DNA of 64,000 nucleotides from Hyphomicrobiales bacterium. Its GTDB lineage: Bacteria; Pseudomonadota; Alphaproteobacteria; Rhizobiales; Aestuariivirgaceae. Location: NCBI GenBank assembly GCA_025359215.1, contig JANYHE010000057.1, forward strand, positions 1-64,000, in the 5' to 3' direction. The number at the start of each line of letters is the position of its first letter. Position 1 is the stretch's first letter. Positions 44,898-54,122 of the stretch are shown piece by piece. The position numbers and the translations under genes were made by a program. Below the pieces are notes generated by a model. The model worked only from the letters and a program-made list of their open reading frames with translations. It ran no database searches and was not told the DNA's origin.

Positions 44898-45543
44898 TTG
44901 GCCAAGCTTGGTCGTAGTGTGAAATTACATGTGTTGGATTATAGGTTTGCACAGGCTGCGGCGTGTAACCAAAAGTAACAGCCACCACGGGAACGCCGGT
45001 GTTCTGCGCGGTGAGAATATCAGTTTCGCTATCACCAAACATCATAGTGTTAGCAGCAGCCACACCCAATCGCGCCGCCACTTCGCGGTAGGGTGCGGGG
45101 TCTGGCTTCATGATGGGCAGTGTGTCGCCGCCCACAAGCGCACCGAAAAAATCAACCATTTTAAGCTCAGCCAGAAGTTTGTGCGAAAGCCGCTCAACCT
45201 TATTAGTGCAAACGCCGAGTTTTAATTTCGCATCGCGGGCTTGGTGGAGCATTGCAATAAGGCCCGGAAATATTTGGCTGTGGCCTGCGATATTGTCGGC
45301 ATAATAATCGAGAAACGCTACATTGAGGCGCTTGATGGTTTGTTCATCCACTGGCTCGCCTGTTGCGGCACAGCCCATGATGATCAATGCGCGTGAGCCG
45401 TGGCCCACGAAATTTTTAGCTTCTGCTGCGGTAATGGCGCGCCGCCCGATGAGCGACAGGGCATGGTTGGTTGCTGCCGTTAGATCGGGGGCTGTGTCCA
45501 CCAAAGTTCCATCAAGATCAAAAATCAGCGCTTCAAGTGGCAT
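44878..45543 (-). CDS. gph: Phosphoglycolate phosphatase (HAD family)
   Basis: 221-residue HAD phosphatase. Motif I FDLDGTLVDT, motif II VCTNK, motif III with the lysine in MKPDPAPY, motif IV FGDSETDILTAQNTGVPVV. Length and cap placement match bacterial Gph, which removes 2-phosphoglycolate formed in DNA repair and photorespiration-like oxygenation. It diverges from gabD and its position near rpiA and gor is common in Hyphomicrobiales. Another HAD substrate is possible. Confidence 0.88.
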   Translation of the reverse strand: MPLEALIFDLDGTLVDTAPDLTAATNHALSLIGRRAITAAEAKNFVGHGSRALIIMGCAATGEPVDEQTIKRLNVAFLDYYADNIAGHSQIFPGLIAMLHQARDAKLKLGVCTNKVERLSHKLLAELKMVDFFGALVGGDTLPIMKPDPAPYREVAARLGVAAANTMMFGDSETDILTAQNTGVPVVAVTFGYTPQPVQTYNPTHVISHYDQAWPIIAQYL

Positions 45544-45628
45544 TGCAATCTCATCATAACTGGTGTGTTTGTGTGGCAGCCACCTCTATGCTAAAGGCCG
45601 CGCCAACGCCACTCTCCTGGAGAAAAAA

Positions 45629-47104
45629 ATGAATATCGGTAAAACCCACGCACTGCTCGACATTCTCAAAGATAAGTCTTTGCTGAAAGATCAATGCTAT
45701 ATTGATGGCAAATGGGTGGGTGGCGCTGAACACATCAATGTGACGAATCCAGTGGATGAAACCGTGATCGGCACTGTGCCTAAGCTTGGCAAGGCCGAAA
45801 CAAAGGCAGCCATTGAAGCCGCTGCTGTGGCGCAAAAACCTTGGGCGAAAAAGACAGCCAAGGAACGTTCAATCATTTTGCGCAAATGGTTCAACTTGAT
45901 GATCGAGAACCAAGAAGATTTGGCCCAGATCATGACTGCAGAACAAGGCAAGCCTCTGGCTGAGTCTCGCGGAGAAGTGGTTTATGGTGCCAGCTTCATT
46001 GAGTTTTTCGCCGAAGAAGCCAAACGCACGTATGGCGAGACCATTCCTGTTCCCATGGCCAATTCCCGCGCTGTGGTGATCAAGCAGGCGATTGGCGTGG
46101 TGGCTGCCATTACGCCGTGGAATTTTCCAAACGCAATGATCACCCGCAAAGCTGGCCCAGCCTTGGCTGCTGGTTGCGCATTTGTGTGCAAGCCCGCTGC
46201 TGAAACACCATTTTCAGCTTTGGCGCTTGCTGAACTGGCGCACCGCGCCGGCATTCCGGCTGGCCTGTTTTCAGTGATCACAGGCAAGGCTTCTGAAATT
46301 GGTGGCGAGATGACATCAAACCCGATTGTGAAAGCATTGACCTTCACGGGTTCAACAGAAATTGGCCGCATGTTAATGGCGCAATGCGCGCCCACAGTAA
46401 AGCGCATGGGACTGGAGCTTGGTGGCAATGCGCCTTTTATCGTTTTTGATGATGCGGACTTGGACGCGGCGGTTGCGGGTGCCATGATTTCAAAATATCG
46501 CAACAATGGCCAGACCTGTGTGTGCGCCAATCGTATCTTGGTGCAGGAAGGCATCTATGATGCTTTTGCTGCAAAACTTGCGACTGCTGTTGGCAAATTG
46601 AAAGTGGGTAATGGTGTTTCGGATGGCGTGACCACGGGCCCGCTGATCAACGCGGCTGCTGTTAAAAAAGTGGAAGAACACATTGCTGATGCTTTGGCCA
46701 AGGGCGGCAAAATTGCCACCGGTGGCAAATCGATGGGCGGCAATTTCTTTGAACCCACCATCATCACCAACGTGACCACAGATATGGCGGTGGCAAGGGA
46801 AGAAACATTTGGCCCGCTTGCGCCACTGTTTAAATTTAAAACTGAAGAAGAAGCTATCGCCATGGCCAATGACACGGAATTTGGTTTGGCTTGCTATTTC
46901 TATACTCGCGATATTGGGCGGGTTTGGCGCGTGGGTGAAGCTTTGGAATATGGCATGGTGGGCATTAATGAAGGAATCATCTCCACAGCTGAAGTTCCAT
47001 TCGGCGGCATGAAGGAATCGGGAATTGGCCGTGAAGGATCGGCCCACGGCATGGAAGAATATCTTGAAATTAAATACATGCTGATGGGTGGATTGAATTC
47101 ATGA
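45629..47104 (+). CDS. gabD: NAD(P)-dependent succinate-semialdehyde dehydrogenase
   Basis: 491-residue aldehyde dehydrogenase. ITPWNFPNAMITRKAGPALAAGC and FTGSTEIGRMLM (cofactor site), glutamate in LELGGNAPFIVFDDADLDAAV, and the catalytic Cys in NNGQTCVCANRI; VCANR with two close cysteines is typical of GabD. C-terminal GGMKESGIGREGSAHG also fits. It oxidises succinate semialdehyde to succinate in the GABA pathway. ATG 45629 has GGAGAAA upstream. Overlaps rpiA by 4 bases. Confidence 0.92.
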   Translation: MNIGKTHALLDILKDKSLLKDQCYIDGKWVGGAEHINVTNPVDETVIGTVPKLGKAETKAAIEAAAVAQKPWAKKTAKERSIILRKWFNLMIENQEDLAQIMTAEQGKPLAESRGEVVYGASFIEFFAEEAKRTYGETIPVPMANSRAVVIKQAIGVVAAITPWNFPNAMITRKAGPALAAGCAFVCKPAAETPFSALALAELAHRAGIPAGLFSVITGKASEIGGEMTSNPIVKALTFTGSTEIGRMLMAQCAPTVKRMGLELGGNAPFIVFDDADLDAAVAGAMISKYRNNGQTCVCANRILVQEGIYDAFAAKLATAVGKLKVGNGVSDGVTTGPLINAAAVKKVEEHIADALAKGGKIATGGKSMGGNFFEPTIITNVTTDMAVAREETFGPLAPLFKFKTEEEAIAMANDTEFGLACYFYTRDIGRVWRVGEALEYGMVGINEGIISTAEVPFGGMKESGIGREGSAHGMEEYLEIKYMLMGGLNS

Positions 47105-47805
47105 ACGTTGAAGACAAAAAGAAAGCGGCAGCCGAACACGCGATAAAGATTGTTGCGAACGGTCTCAAGATTGGTCTTGGTACCGGATCAACAGCGAATT
47201 ATTTTATCGAAGCGGCTGCCGTCAAAGTGAAACGTGAAAAGCTGGACGTGGTGTTTGTGCCAACATCGGCCCAAACCTATGCGCTTGCGCAAAAGCTTGG
47301 CATGAATTTGAAGACATTGGATGAAGTTCCGTTTCTTGATTTTACAGTGGATGGCGCTGATGAAGTGGATTCGTCCTATCGCATGATCAAGGGTGGTGGT
47401 GGCGCATTGCTTCGCGAAAAAATTGTGGCTTCGTCTTCGCGATTTGTGATTTGCATTTGCGATGACTCGAAGAAAGTGGATGTGCTTGGTAAGTTTCCAT
47501 TGCCTGTTGAAGTTTCGCGTTGGGGCGTCAATGCAACAGCGTGGAAAATTGAGAGAATGCTTGCGCATCTCGGTTATGAGAAACCAAGGATGCGCATTCG
47601 CGCTACGGCGGATGGAAAGCCATTTATTACGGAGAGTGGTAATCCGATTTTTGATTTGGACCTAAAGGCTATTCCAGATCCTGAAAAGCTTGAGGGTTAT
47701 CTCGCTAACACGGCTGGCGTTATTGATACGGGATTGTTCATTGGCATCTGTGGGATCATTATGATGGGCACCGACAATGGCGTTGTGGAGACGGCGCGCA
47801 AGTGA
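47101..47805 (+). CDS. rpiA: Ribose-5-phosphate isomerase A
   Basis: 234-residue pentose-phosphate enzyme interconverting ribose 5-phosphate and ribulose 5-phosphate. Motifs: GLGTGSTANYFI, DFTVDGADEVD (catalytic Asp region), KGGGGALLREKIVA (catalytic Glu and Lys) and the C-terminal TGLFIGICGIIMMGTDNGV. ATGA overlap with gabD and GTGA overlap with gor form one tightly coupled operon. Confidence 0.95.
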   Translation: MNVEDKKKAAAEHAIKIVANGLKIGLGTGSTANYFIEAAAVKVKREKLDVVFVPTSAQTYALAQKLGMNLKTLDEVPFLDFTVDGADEVDSSYRMIKGGGGALLREKIVASSSRFVICICDDSKKVDVLGKFPLPVEVSRWGVNATAWKIERMLAHLGYEKPRMRIRATADGKPFITESGNPIFDLDLKAIPDPEKLEGYLANTAGVIDTGLFIGICGIIMMGTDNGVVETARK

Positions 47806-49163
47806 CACATTTTGACTATGATCTCTTTGTGATTGGGGCAGGGTCTGGCGGTGTGCGCGCGGCGCGGATTGCGGCCAAGCATGGCGCCAAAGTTGCCGTT
47901 GCTGAAGAATTTCGTGTGGGCGGCACATGCGTTATTCGGGGCTGCGTTCCGAAGAAGCTGATGGTTTATGCTTCCAAGTTCGCTGAAGAATTTGAAGATG
48001 CGGTTGGCTTTGGCTGGACCACGCAAAAAGTGTCTTTTGATTGGGCAACTCTGATTGAAAACAAAGACAAAGAAATTGATCGCCTCAATCGCGCTTACAT
48101 TCGCAATCTTGAATCAGCAGGTGCTGAGCTTATCCAAGAGCGAGCGACAATTAAAGATAAGAACACCGTGCAGCTTTCATCTGGGCGCACAATAACAGCA
48201 AAGTACATTTTAATTGCCACAGGTGCAGCACCGTTTGTGCCCCGTCATTTGGTGGGTCATGAATTGGCGATTACGTCTAATGAAGTCTTTCATTTAGAGC
48301 GTTTGCCACGCCGCATTGTTATTGTGGGTGGGGGTTATATTGCGGTTGAGTTCGCAGGAATTTTTGCAGGGCTTGGCGTTGAAACTGTTTTGGTTTTGCG
48401 CGGCGAGCAAATTTTACGTGGTTTTGATGAAGACATTCGTTCGCACCTTGCTGCAGAAATTGTGAAGAAGGGTATCGAGATGAAAACCAAATCTGACATT
48501 TCAAAAATTGAACGCTCAGGTGAAGGTGTCCGCATTACACTTGAAGATGAATCGATGATTGGTGCGGGGCAGATTATGTTTGCAACGGGGCGCATTCCCA
48601 ACACGCAAGGTCTTGGTTTGGAAAACGTGGGCTTGCATGGCACTGCGCATGGGGCTGTGGCTGTGAATGAATTTTCGCAGACGGCAGTTGAAAATATTTA
48701 TGCGGTGGGCGATGTGACCAACCGCGTGAACCTCACACCTGTTGCCATACGCGAAGGCCATGCTTTTGCTGACAATGTGTTTGGTGGAAAATCAATTACA
48801 GTCAATCATGCCATGATTCCGACAGCGGTATTTTCACAACCTGAATTGGGCGTTGTGGGACTTACAGAAGAGCAGGCGCGCGCGGCTCACCCCAAAATTG
48901 ATATTTATAAAACCAGCTTCCGCGCCATGAAGCACACGCTTTCTGGCAGAGATGAGCGCACGTTTATGAAGCTGATTGTGAATGCTGAGACGGATGTTGT
49001 GCTTGGCTGCCATATTTGTGGCGAAGGCTCTGGCGAAATGGCGCAGCTTCTTGGCATTGCCATCACCTGCGGCGCTACTAAAGCGCAGTTTGATGCGACC
49101 ATGGCAGTGCACCCCACGGCCTCAGAAGAATTCGTGACAATGCGCGAAAAATGGGTGGGCTGA
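47802..49163 (+). CDS. gor: Glutathione-disulfide reductase
   Basis: 453-residue FAD disulfide reductase. FAD motif VIGAGSGGVRAARIAA, redox-active C43 and C48 in GGTCVIRGCVPKK, NADP(H)-binding GGGYIAVEFAGI, FAD segment AVGDVTNRVNLTPVAI and the dimer-interface His-Glu in HPTASEEFVTM. The arginine-free helix end (VLRGEQILRGFD) beyond the Rossmann motif contains two Arg residues that favour NADPH. GTG start inside the rpiA stop. Tail-to-tail with sthA with no gap. Confidence 0.93.
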   Translation: MTHFDYDLFVIGAGSGGVRAARIAAKHGAKVAVAEEFRVGGTCVIRGCVPKKLMVYASKFAEEFEDAVGFGWTTQKVSFDWATLIENKDKEIDRLNRAYIRNLESAGAELIQERATIKDKNTVQLSSGRTITAKYILIATGAAPFVPRHLVGHELAITSNEVFHLERLPRRIVIVGGGYIAVEFAGIFAGLGVETVLVLRGEQILRGFDEDIRSHLAAEIVKKGIEMKTKSDISKIERSGEGVRITLEDESMIGAGQIMFATGRIPNTQGLGLENVGLHGTAHGAVAVNEFSQTAVENIYAVGDVTNRVNLTPVAIREGHAFADNVFGGKSITVNHAMIPTAVFSQPELGVVGLTEEQARAAHPKIDIYKTSFRAMKHTLSGRDERTFMKLIVNAETDVVLGCHICGEGSGEMAQLLGIAITCGATKAQFDATMAVHPTASEEFVTMREKWVG

Positions 49164-50555
49164 TTAGCCAGCGCCCATTCTATTCCACGCATCCAATCCT
49201 GCGATTTTATAGGCCTCGGCCAAGGTGGGATAATTGAAGGTGTTGTTGACAAAGAAATCCACAGTGCCTTTCAAATTGATCACGGCTTGACCAATGTGGA
49301 TCAACTCTGTCGCACCTTCTCCCACAATGTGAGCGCCGAGCAGGCGGCGGCTTTCAAGCGCGAAGATGAGCTTTAGAAATCCGGAATTCACACCCATGAT
49401 GTGGCCACGAGAGGTTTCGCGAAAACGGGCCACACCACATTCGTAAGCAACGCCCGAAGCCCGGACTTGCTCTTCCGATTGGCCCACAGTGGAAATTTCA
49501 GGAACAGCATAAATGCCATAAGGAAATGTTTCTGGTGGCGGTGGCAAGGTGATGCCGAAGGCATGGCAAGCCGCCACGCGGCCTTGTTCCATTGATGTGG
49601 AAGCGAGGCTTGGAAAGCCAATCACATCGCCTGCTGCATAAATGTTTGCGGCACTGGTTTGAAATGTGATCGGATCAACTTTAATGCGTCCACGGCTATC
49701 AATTTCAATGCCAACTTGTTCTAGCCCAAGGCTGCCCACATTGCCTGTGCGGCCAGCCGCATAAAGCAACACATCACTGCGCAATGTGCGGCCATCAGCG
49801 AGCACCACTTCAACTCCTTTGTCGTTGGCGGTGATCTGCTTCACATCGGTGCCAAGGCGAATGGTCATGCCGCGATCACGCATTTGGTGGATGAAATCGT
49901 CGACCAATTCACGGTCGACAAAATCAAGAATCGTGTTGCGTGGCTCTATTAAAGTGACGGGCACATCAAGAGCTGAAAATATAGTCGCATATTCCACACC
50001 AATGACGCCGCCACCGATTACGATTAAAGTGCGCGGCAGTTGCTTCATATCCAGAATTTCGTCGCTATCAAAAACGCGCTCGTGATCGAAGGGTATGTTA
50101 TCGGGGCGATGCGGGCGGGTGCCCACAGAAATGAGCGCGTTGCTGAATTCAACTTCGCTGGTTTCACCGGCTTCGGTGGTGAGCGAGGCACGATTTGGGC
50201 CTGTAAACTTTGCCAGCGCATGAATGTTCTTCACAGAATTGCGCATGAATTGGTGCTGCAAAACCTCCACCTCATGGTCGAGAGTTTTGTGCAATCGAGA
50301 AATGAGGTCGTTGGCAGTGATATCTTGCTTCACACGGTAACCCCGGCCATAGAAGCCGCGCTCGCGCCAGCCTGAAAGATTGAGAACTGTCTCGCGCAGT
50401 GTTTTAGAGGGGATGGTTCCCGTGTGCACCGAAACGCCCCCCAACCTGCGGCCCTTATCCACGACCATCACGGATTTGCCCAATTTGGCTGATTGCACAG
50501 CGGCGCGTCTGCCTGCTGGACCGCTGCCAATCACTAACATATCATAATGGTTCAT
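49164..50555 (-). CDS. sthA: Soluble pyridine nucleotide transhydrogenase
   Basis: 463-residue FAD protein balancing NADPH and NADH. It has the disulfide-reductase fold (VIGSGPAGRRAAVQSAKLG; GGGVIGVEYATIFSALDVPV; AAGDVIGFPSLAS) but the redox-active cysteine pair is absent: the motif reads GGVSVHTGTIPSKTLRE, as expected for SthA rather than a disulfide reductase. ATG 50555 has GGGGAG 7 bases upstream; the frame is open much further but overlaps the sigma factor gene on the other strand. Confidence 0.92.
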   Translation of the reverse strand: MNHYDMLVIGSGPAGRRAAVQSAKLGKSVMVVDKGRRLGGVSVHTGTIPSKTLRETVLNLSGWRERGFYGRGYRVKQDITANDLISRLHKTLDHEVEVLQHQFMRNSVKNIHALAKFTGPNRASLTTEAGETSEVEFSNALISVGTRPHRPDNIPFDHERVFDSDEILDMKQLPRTLIVIGGGVIGVEYATIFSALDVPVTLIEPRNTILDFVDRELVDDFIHQMRDRGMTIRLGTDVKQITANDKGVEVVLADGRTLRSDVLLYAAGRTGNVGSLGLEQVGIEIDSRGRIKVDPITFQTSAANIYAAGDVIGFPSLASTSMEQGRVAACHAFGITLPPPPETFPYGIYAVPEISTVGQSEEQVRASGVAYECGVARFRETSRGHIMGVNSGFLKLIFALESRRLLGAHIVGEGATELIHIGQAVINLKGTVDFFVNNTFNYPTLAEAYKIAGLDAWNRMGAG

Positions 50556-50618
50556 CGTTTCGCTCCCCATGGCGGGGTTATCAAACGTCATGATTGTGAC
50601 AAGTACAAGCGGTGAAAC

Positions 50619-50643
50619 GGAATAAACGCGGAAAATTGGCGTA
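50619..50643 (+). promoter_or_regulatory. Possible ECF-type promoter before the sigma factor gene
   Basis: GGAATAA (50619-50625) and CGTA (50640-50643), 16 bases between GGAAT and CGTA, resemble the -35/-10 of ECF sigma-dependent promoters (GGAAC/T...CGT). A transcript would begin near 50650, only about 5 bases before the ATG, and no ribosome site precedes that ATG, so the message could be leaderless. Suggests autoregulation by the sigma factor. Confidence 0.35.
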
Positions 50644-50654
50644 GTATCATCATA

Positions 50655-51173
50655 ATGGCCACTGCAAATTTCAGAAATGACTTGGTGAAAGAGCTTCCTT
50701 ACTTGCGGCGCTTTGCGCGCGGGCTTTGCGGGGATGCGTCTTTGGCTGATGATTTGGTGCAGGATTGTGTGGAGCGGGCTTTGACGAAAAGCCATCTCTA
50801 TGATCCAGCAAGGCCTTTGCGGGCTTGGCTTTATGCGGTGCTGCGCAATATTTTTGTGAGCAATTGGCGGCGCAATGCAAAGTTTGTTGGTGCCAAGACA
50901 GTTGATGATTTGGTGGGGTTTGAGGGCTCGGTTGCCCCTGAACAAGACAGCAATTTTTCAGTGGCTGTTATCACCGAAGCGCTGGACACTCTTCCCACGC
51001 AGCAGCGCGAAGTGCTGGTGCTGATCAGTTTGGAAGAGATGAGTTATAAAGACGCCTCTGAAATTATTGGTGTGCCGATCGGCACCATCATGTCCAGGCT
51101 TTCGCGGGCGAGGGCTCATTTGGAAAATATTTTGGAAAAGCGTGGAACAACAGTTCTGCGGCGGGTGAAATAA
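50655..51173 (+). CDS. ECF-family RNA polymerase sigma factor
   Basis: 172 residues. Region 2 is seen in YLRRFARGLCGDASLADDLVQDCVERAL and PLRAWLYAVLRNIFVSNWRR; region 4 in LDTLPTQQREVLVLISLEEMSYKDASEIIGVPIGTIMSRLSRARAHL. No region 3 and short linker, as in ECF factors. The gene ends directly against the anti-sigma start, so the two form one unit. The inducing stress is unknown. Confidence 0.92.
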   Translation: MATANFRNDLVKELPYLRRFARGLCGDASLADDLVQDCVERALTKSHLYDPARPLRAWLYAVLRNIFVSNWRRNAKFVGAKTVDDLVGFEGSVAPEQDSNFSVAVITEALDTLPTQQREVLVLISLEEMSYKDASEIIGVPIGTIMSRLSRARAHLENILEKRGTTVLRRVK

Positions 51174-51938
51174 ATGGCATTTGAAACTGTTGAAAACTGG
51201 GCCTTGCACGCGTTTGCAGATGGCGAATTGGAAGGCGAAGAGCGCAGCGCCATGGAGCGGCTGCTTGTGGAAAATGATGAAGCCCGCAAGGCGCTGGTTG
51301 CCATCAATTATCAAAAATCGGAACTGCGCAGGGCTTTCGGCGGGGTTGTTGATGAAGCTGTTCCATTGTCTCTCATCGCCACGGCGCAAGGGCGTGGCGG
51401 GCGGGGTTTTCTGCCTTATGCAGCCATGGCGGCGTCAGTTGTTTTAGTCGTGATGGGGGCTGCTGGAGGATGGTATTCGGCGCAGCACAGTGAAAGTGTT
51501 CAAACGGCAGAATTGGCACATAGAGCCTTGGTAGCACATGAGGTTTATTCGGTTGACGTCCGGCACCCTGTGGAAGTGGCAGCGGCTGAGCAGGACCATT
51601 TGCAGGCATGGCTTTCCAAGCGGGTTGGAACTGCAATCAAGATTCCGAATTTGGATGCCGAAGGTTTCAGCTTGTTAGGTGGGCGCTTGGTGACGGCGGG
51701 CGATAATCCGGCTGGACAGCTGATGTATGAAACGGCCGACAAGCAGCGCCTGACAATTTTTATTGCGTCTAATACCGAAAACAAAGACTCTGCTTTGCGT
51801 TTGGTGGAAAATGGTAAACTGATCACCTGCTATTGGAGCGATAAAAAGCTTGCTATGGCTGTGACCGGCGATATGGCCAAAGATGAGATGATGGTTCTGG
51901 CCAAGAATATTTATGAGCAGATGGACATCAAGAGTTAA
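51174..51938 (+). CDS. Anti-sigma factor, membrane-anchored
   Basis: 254 residues. The N-terminal anti-sigma segment (WALHAFADGELEGEERSAMERLLVEND) is the common ASD signature, without a zinc HxxxCxxC motif. One membrane segment lies near residues 80-101 (AAMAASVVLVVMGAAGGWYSA), followed by a periplasmic domain with the pattern LQAWLSKRVGTAIKIPNL and GFSLLGGRLVTAG, also found in other anti-sigma factors of this type. It presumably holds the upstream sigma factor at the membrane until a signal triggers release. Confidence 0.88.
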   Translation: MAFETVENWALHAFADGELEGEERSAMERLLVENDEARKALVAINYQKSELRRAFGGVVDEAVPLSLIATAQGRGGRGFLPYAAMAASVVLVVMGAAGGWYSAQHSESVQTAELAHRALVAHEVYSVDVRHPVEVAAAEQDHLQAWLSKRVGTAIKIPNLDAEGFSLLGGRLVTAGDNPAGQLMYETADKQRLTIFIASNTENKDSALRLVENGKLITCYWSDKKLAMAVTGDMAKDEMMVLAKNIYEQMDIKS

Positions 51939-52767
51939 GCCGCAAATCCAATGCCCGCTTTAATTTGTCCTTGCTGGTTTCGGTGGCGGCAAAAATATCT
52001 TTCACTTTGAAAAAGTCGCTTGCGCCAAATTGATCGACTTCTGGTGCGATGTAGATATCGGGCGGGTGCTGGGCGCGCCGCAAATCAGCCAGTTCGTGGA
52101 ACATGATCAACAACGACCCAACGGCCAATTCCAAGTTTGAGGGGTGCGAGCGCTTAATCGGTCGCGGCCTACCAGTCACATCAATGGCCACAACCATATC
52201 CATGCCATCTGTAACATGATTGAAGGGCACAGGATTTTTCACCCCGCCATCAACATGAATGCGGCCATCAATCAAAGGGGCGGAAACCAACCCAGGCACG
52301 GCGATCGAAGCGCCCACCGCTTGCAGGATGGAGCCCTTGGTGAGAACCACTTCTTCCATGCGCTCAAAATCTGTCACGACAATTTTCAGAGGAATGGGGT
52401 GTTGCTCGATGAGCTGGGGCAAAGAATCTGGCAAAGCAATATGCGCCAATTTTTGCCCGTCTAGTTGCATTGACATGAGCCCTTTGAGAGAAAAAATGTC
52501 ACCAAGTTTGGATTGCTTGGCACCAAACACATGGCGCGCCATTTCCATTTTGTTGGAGAGCAGGCTTAAAGCATGTTCGCGCAACTCCTTTCCGCTCATG
52601 CCTCCAGCATAAGCAGCGCCCACCAATGCTCCCATGCTGCTGCCTGCGATGATCGCGGGTTTGATGCCAAGCTCATCAAACGCTTCAAGCATGGGAATGT
52701 GGGCCAGACCACGCGCACCTCCGCCACCGAGGGCGAGACCAATTTTAGGACATGAAGTTTGGTTCAT
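51928..52767 (-). CDS. Patatin-like phospholipase (RssA-type)
   Basis: 279 residues. Patatin motifs: oxyanion loop GLALGGGGARGLAHI, nucleophile Ser in GSSMGALVGAAY and catalytic Asp in HVDGGVKNPVP. No signal peptide; probably cytoplasmic or membrane-associated lipid acyl hydrolase. ATG 52767 is chosen because the fold begins here; a longer frame runs into purD on the same strand. Its 3' end overlaps the anti-sigma gene end by 11 bases on the opposite strand. Confidence 0.9.
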   Translation of the reverse strand: MNQTSCPKIGLALGGGGARGLAHIPMLEAFDELGIKPAIIAGSSMGALVGAAYAGGMSGKELREHALSLLSNKMEMARHVFGAKQSKLGDIFSLKGLMSMQLDGQKLAHIALPDSLPQLIEQHPIPLKIVVTDFERMEEVVLTKGSILQAVGASIAVPGLVSAPLIDGRIHVDGGVKNPVPFNHVTDGMDMVVAIDVTGRPRPIKRSHPSNLELAVGSLLIMFHELADLRRAQHPPDIYIAPEVDQFGASDFFKVKDIFAATETSKDKLKRALDLRLNS

Positions 52768-52798
52768 AGCTTCTATGTGGAGTTGTTCGATTGATTTT

Positions 52799-54055
52799 TC
52801 AATCGACAGCGCGCCAACCAATATCACGGCGGCAGAAGCCTTCGGGCCAATCGATTTTATCGACTGCAGCATAGGCATTTTGTTGTGCTTCTTTGGGTGT
52901 GGCACCGAGCGCTGTGACATTGAGAACGCGACCGCCATTGGCTACGATGAACTCGCCATCAATAGCGGTGCCCGCATGGAAGACTTCAACGTCTTTGCCA
53001 AAGTCTTGCGATAATCCATTGATATGGCTGCCTTTTATAACTTCACCGGGATAGCCTTTTGCGCATAACACAACGGTGAGCGCAGTCTCAGGTTTCCAAC
53101 GCACGGAGATTTTATCCAGTGTGCCGTCGACACTGGCCAATAGCAGTGTCAGTAAATCATCGCGCAAGCGTGGCATCAAAACTTGAGTTTCCGGGTCGCC
53201 AAAGCGGGCGTTATATTCGATTAATTTGGGGCCCTCGTTTGTGAGAATGAGGCCTGCATAGAGAACGCCCTTATAAGGGTGGCCCTTGCTGGCCAGAGCT
53301 TTGACGGTTGGCTTTATAATTCTTTCTAAAACCTCCGTACACAGAGCATCTGTCATGCAGGGTGCTGGTGAATAGGCCCCCATGCCGCCCGTGTTGGGGC
53401 CACTATCGCCATCGCCCACCCGCTTATGATCTTGTGCTGTGGCCAGCGGCAGCACATTCATACCGTCAGACAAGGCGAAGAAACTGGCTTCTTCCCCTTC
53501 CATAAATTCTTCGATCACACATTCGCCTTCGCCAAAGCGACCTGCGAAAATATCTTTCACTGCTGCTTCTGCTTCGGGCAAACTCATGGCCACAGTCACG
53601 CCTTTGCCCGCGGCTAAACCGTCGGCTTTGATCACAATAGGGGCACCGTGTTTTCGCAAATAAGTGAGCGCCTTTTTCTCATCTTTGAAGCGCTCATAGG
53701 CTGCCGTGGGAATATTAAATTTTGCGCAGATATCTTTGGTGAAACCTTTCGAGCCTTCAAGCTGGGCAGCAAATTTGGTGGGGCCGAAAGCTTTGATGCC
53801 TGCTGCTGTTAGATCATCCACCAAGCCTGCTACCAATGGTGCTTCGGGGCCGACAACGACCAAGCTGACTGTGTTTGATTTGCAAAACTCAATCACAGCC
53901 GCGTGGTCTGTCACTTTCAACGCTGCAATCTCGGCTAACTTGGCGATGCCGGGATTACCGGGTGCCGCATAAAGCTTGGTGAGCAGGGGGCTTTTGACCA
54001 AAGCATAAGCCAGAGCATGTTCGCGGCCGCCTGAGCCTATGAGAAGAACGTTCAT
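52799..54055 (-). CDS. purD: Phosphoribosylamine-glycine ligase
   Basis: 418-residue ATP-grasp enzyme for the second step of purine synthesis. Opening [19 protein letters not shown], then [71 protein letters not shown] and [16 protein letters not shown] are all standard. Divergent from xseA across 67 bases. Downstream patatin is 31 bases away on the same strand. Confidence 0.96.
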   Translation of the reverse strand: MNVLLIGSGGREHALAYALVKSPLLTKLYAAPGNPGIAKLAEIAALKVTDHAAVIEFCKSNTVSLVVVGPEAPLVAGLVDDLTAAGIKAFGPTKFAAQLEGSKGFTKDICAKFNIPTAAYERFKDEKKALTYLRKHGAPIVIKADGLAAGKGVTVAMSLPEAEAAVKDIFAGRFGEGECVIEEFMEGEEASFFALSDGMNVLPLATAQDHKRVGDGDSGPNTGGMGAYSPAPCMTDALCTEVLERIIKPTVKALASKGHPYKGVLYAGLILTNEGPKLIEYNARFGDPETQVLMPRLRDDLLTLLLASVDGTLDKISVRWKPETALTVVLCAKGYPGEVIKGSHINGLSQDFGKDVEVFHAGTAIDGEFIVANGGRVLNVTALGATPKEAQQNAYAAVDKIDWPEGFCRRDIGWRAVD

Positions 54056-54122
54056 CGGGCCTCCTTTTATGTTAGAAGGCCTTGTCGCAATCTAGCGCAG
54101 CAGAATCAAGAGAAACTAATTG

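Noticed and set aside
50556-50945. N-terminal extension of sthA
   Set aside because: Antisense to the sigma factor gene, and the FAD-binding start of SthA (MNHYDMLVIGSGPAG) with its own ribosome site is at 50555.
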